Source: Treponema sp. (lineage in GTDB: Bacteria > Spirochaetota > Spirochaetia > Treponematales > Breznakiellaceae). Taken from it: a DNA stretch of 6,334 nucleotides. Position 1 is the stretch's first letter. Each line of letters begins with the position of its first letter. The stretch spans positions 1-6,334 of the forward strand of contig JAITBO010000029.1 in NCBI GenBank assembly GCA_031283505.1, in the 5' to 3' direction. This document shows positions 5,483-6,334 of this stretch, one piece after another. The notes beneath the pieces were generated by a model that was not told where the DNA came from, made no database searches, and saw only the letters and a list, made by a program, of their open reading frames with translations. A program made the translations under genes and the position numbers.

Positions 5483-6334
5483 ATGCCATCAATAGCCCAG
5501 TTACTGCTACTGCTCGGAAAGGATTACGAGCGGAAATGTACCGAACTCGGGATTATAAAGCGTGTGCGTGAAATCAAAACGCCCGCCGATTTAATGATGC
5601 TCTGTTTATTTCATCTGTTCAACGGAGTGTCGCTTGTCGCGGTCAGCACGGTCGCTTTCGCCCTGAAAATAGGGAACTTCAGCGACGCGGCGTTTATGAA
5701 AAAAGAAAGCTAAATGCGGCGAATGGTTCAAACATATAAGTGCGGAGTTGTCGCGTGACGGGTTAATTTCATATCCGAAGCCGGCTTATTTAGAAGGCCG
5801 CCGAGTGCCGGCGGTAGACGCATCCGACGTGGTAGAAAAGGGGCGTAGCGGGGAAACCTACCGTCTGCATTATGCGATAGACCTACATACCATGACCAGC
5901 GACACGTTCAAAATCACCAAAGAGGAGACAGGCGAAACACTGAGTAATTTCGATTTCAGACGGGGAGATTTGGTAGTGGCGGACCGGGCGTACGGGACAT
6001 TGAAAGGGATGAACCACTGCCTGACCTGCGGTGCGGATTATATACTGCGCTACATACGGGCTGTTTCGCGGTTTATGATGAAAACGGAAATACGGTTGAT
6101 ATTGCCGGGGGGTTCGCGGGGCTGAAAAGCGGGGAAAGCGGCGAGGCCGCGGTTTTTGCCGTACTCCCTGATAAAACACGAATACCGGTGAGGATTTGCG
6201 TTAAGCGCAAGGACAAAGAAGCGTGTGAGAAATCCCTGAAAAGGCTGGAGAGGCGGGCATCCCGCAAAGGCAACAACCTACAGGAAAAGACCGTGGAATT
6301 CAATGAATACATCGTGGTCGTAACATCGCTTCCG
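5483..6334 (+). pseudogene. IS4-family DDE transposase, frameshifted and partial
   Basis: The gene would encode the enzyme that cuts and joins the IS ends. It reads in one frame from MPSIAQLLLLLGKDYERK to FMKK, where TAA follows at 5711-5713. Coding continues in the +1 register from about 5703 (KCGEWFKHISAELSRDG) to about 6050 (DYILRY), and then returns to the first register (GCFAVYDENGN) up to the window end. The middle part carries the first catalytic Asp in PAVDASDV (codon 5817-5819) and the second in VVADRAYGT (codon 5982-5984), typical of IS4 N2/N3 regions. The final VVVTSLP is the segment that usually precedes the Y-(2)-R-(3)-E-(6)-K region holding the catalytic Glu, which lies outside the window. 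The first frame change is at a run of six A (5699-5704), the second within about 6048-6059. They compensate each other, so only about 350 bp is out of register. Without recoding no complete protein can be made. Sequencing error is possible, at least at the A run. Confidence 0.85.

Larger units (their letters stand above)
5428..6334 (+). mobile_element. Left part of an IS4-type insertion sequence, cut by the window end
   Basis: The transposase fragment defines an insertion sequence of the DDE, IS4-like type. Only its left portion is in the window. The right end, its inverted repeat and the target duplication lie beyond 6334, so the left boundary cannot be fixed. It could lie anywhere from about 5400 (the change from GC-rich spacer to AT-rich sequence) to shortly before the ATG at 5483. 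The start given here is the promoter, used as a working limit. The element is probably dead because its transposase is frameshifted. Confidence 0.6.

Noticed and set aside
5699..5705. A AAA AAG heptamer as a programmed -1 frameshift site in the transposase
   Set aside because: The heptamer is not in the register required for -1 slippage, and a -1 shift reaches a stop at 5737-5739. The downstream coding needs +1 (or -2).
1..6334. CRISPR array, tRNA, rRNA or toxin-antitoxin pair
   Set aside because: No regularly spaced repeats, tRNA-like cloverleaf, rRNA sequence or small overlapping gene pair was seen on either strand.

Overview
The window looks like a chromosomal segment of an anaerobic, fermentative bacterium. 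My best guess is a spirochaete of the Treponema type. This rests on the style of the PPDK protein, the anaerobe-type ferredoxin-like aldo/keto reductase, and GGAGG ribosome sites with TATACT-type -10 boxes. It is an inference from reading, not a database result.

Layout, all on the + strand. Positions 1-208 are AT-rich and hold no recognisable gene. Positions 209-1039 are a decayed alpha/beta-hydrolase gene. Its catalytic Ser lies in one frame and its Asp and His in another. It carries an in-frame 132-bp insert made of three hairpins, and its cap region seems to be missing. A terminator-like hairpin follows at 1090-1119. Positions 1120-1471 are non-coding, with several inverted repeats and candidate promoters. 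The intact core is ppdK (1472-4150, pyruvate phosphate dikinase) followed 34 bp later by an aldo/keto reductase with two C-terminal cysteine clusters (4185-5318). A GC-rich, hairpin-dense stretch (5319-5427) follows. Next comes a near-consensus promoter with a perfect 13-bp palindrome across its -35/spacer (5428-5456). It drives an IS4-type transposase gene (5483 to beyond the window end) that is broken by two frame changes.

How the genes fit together: ppdK and the reductase are probably one transcription unit. PPDK interconverts pyruvate and phosphoenolpyruvate using AMP/PPi or ATP/Pi, as in PPi-linked glycolysis of anaerobes. The reductase is a likely cytoplasmic redox enzyme of unknown substrate. 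The hydrolase relic and the IS fragment on either side show that this housekeeping pair sits in a region with insertion and decay. I did not find a convincing new defence or mobile system. The most unusual items are the three-hairpin in-frame insert in the hydrolase relic, the competing hairpins upstream of ppdK, and the TetR-like palindrome in the promoter ahead of the transposase.
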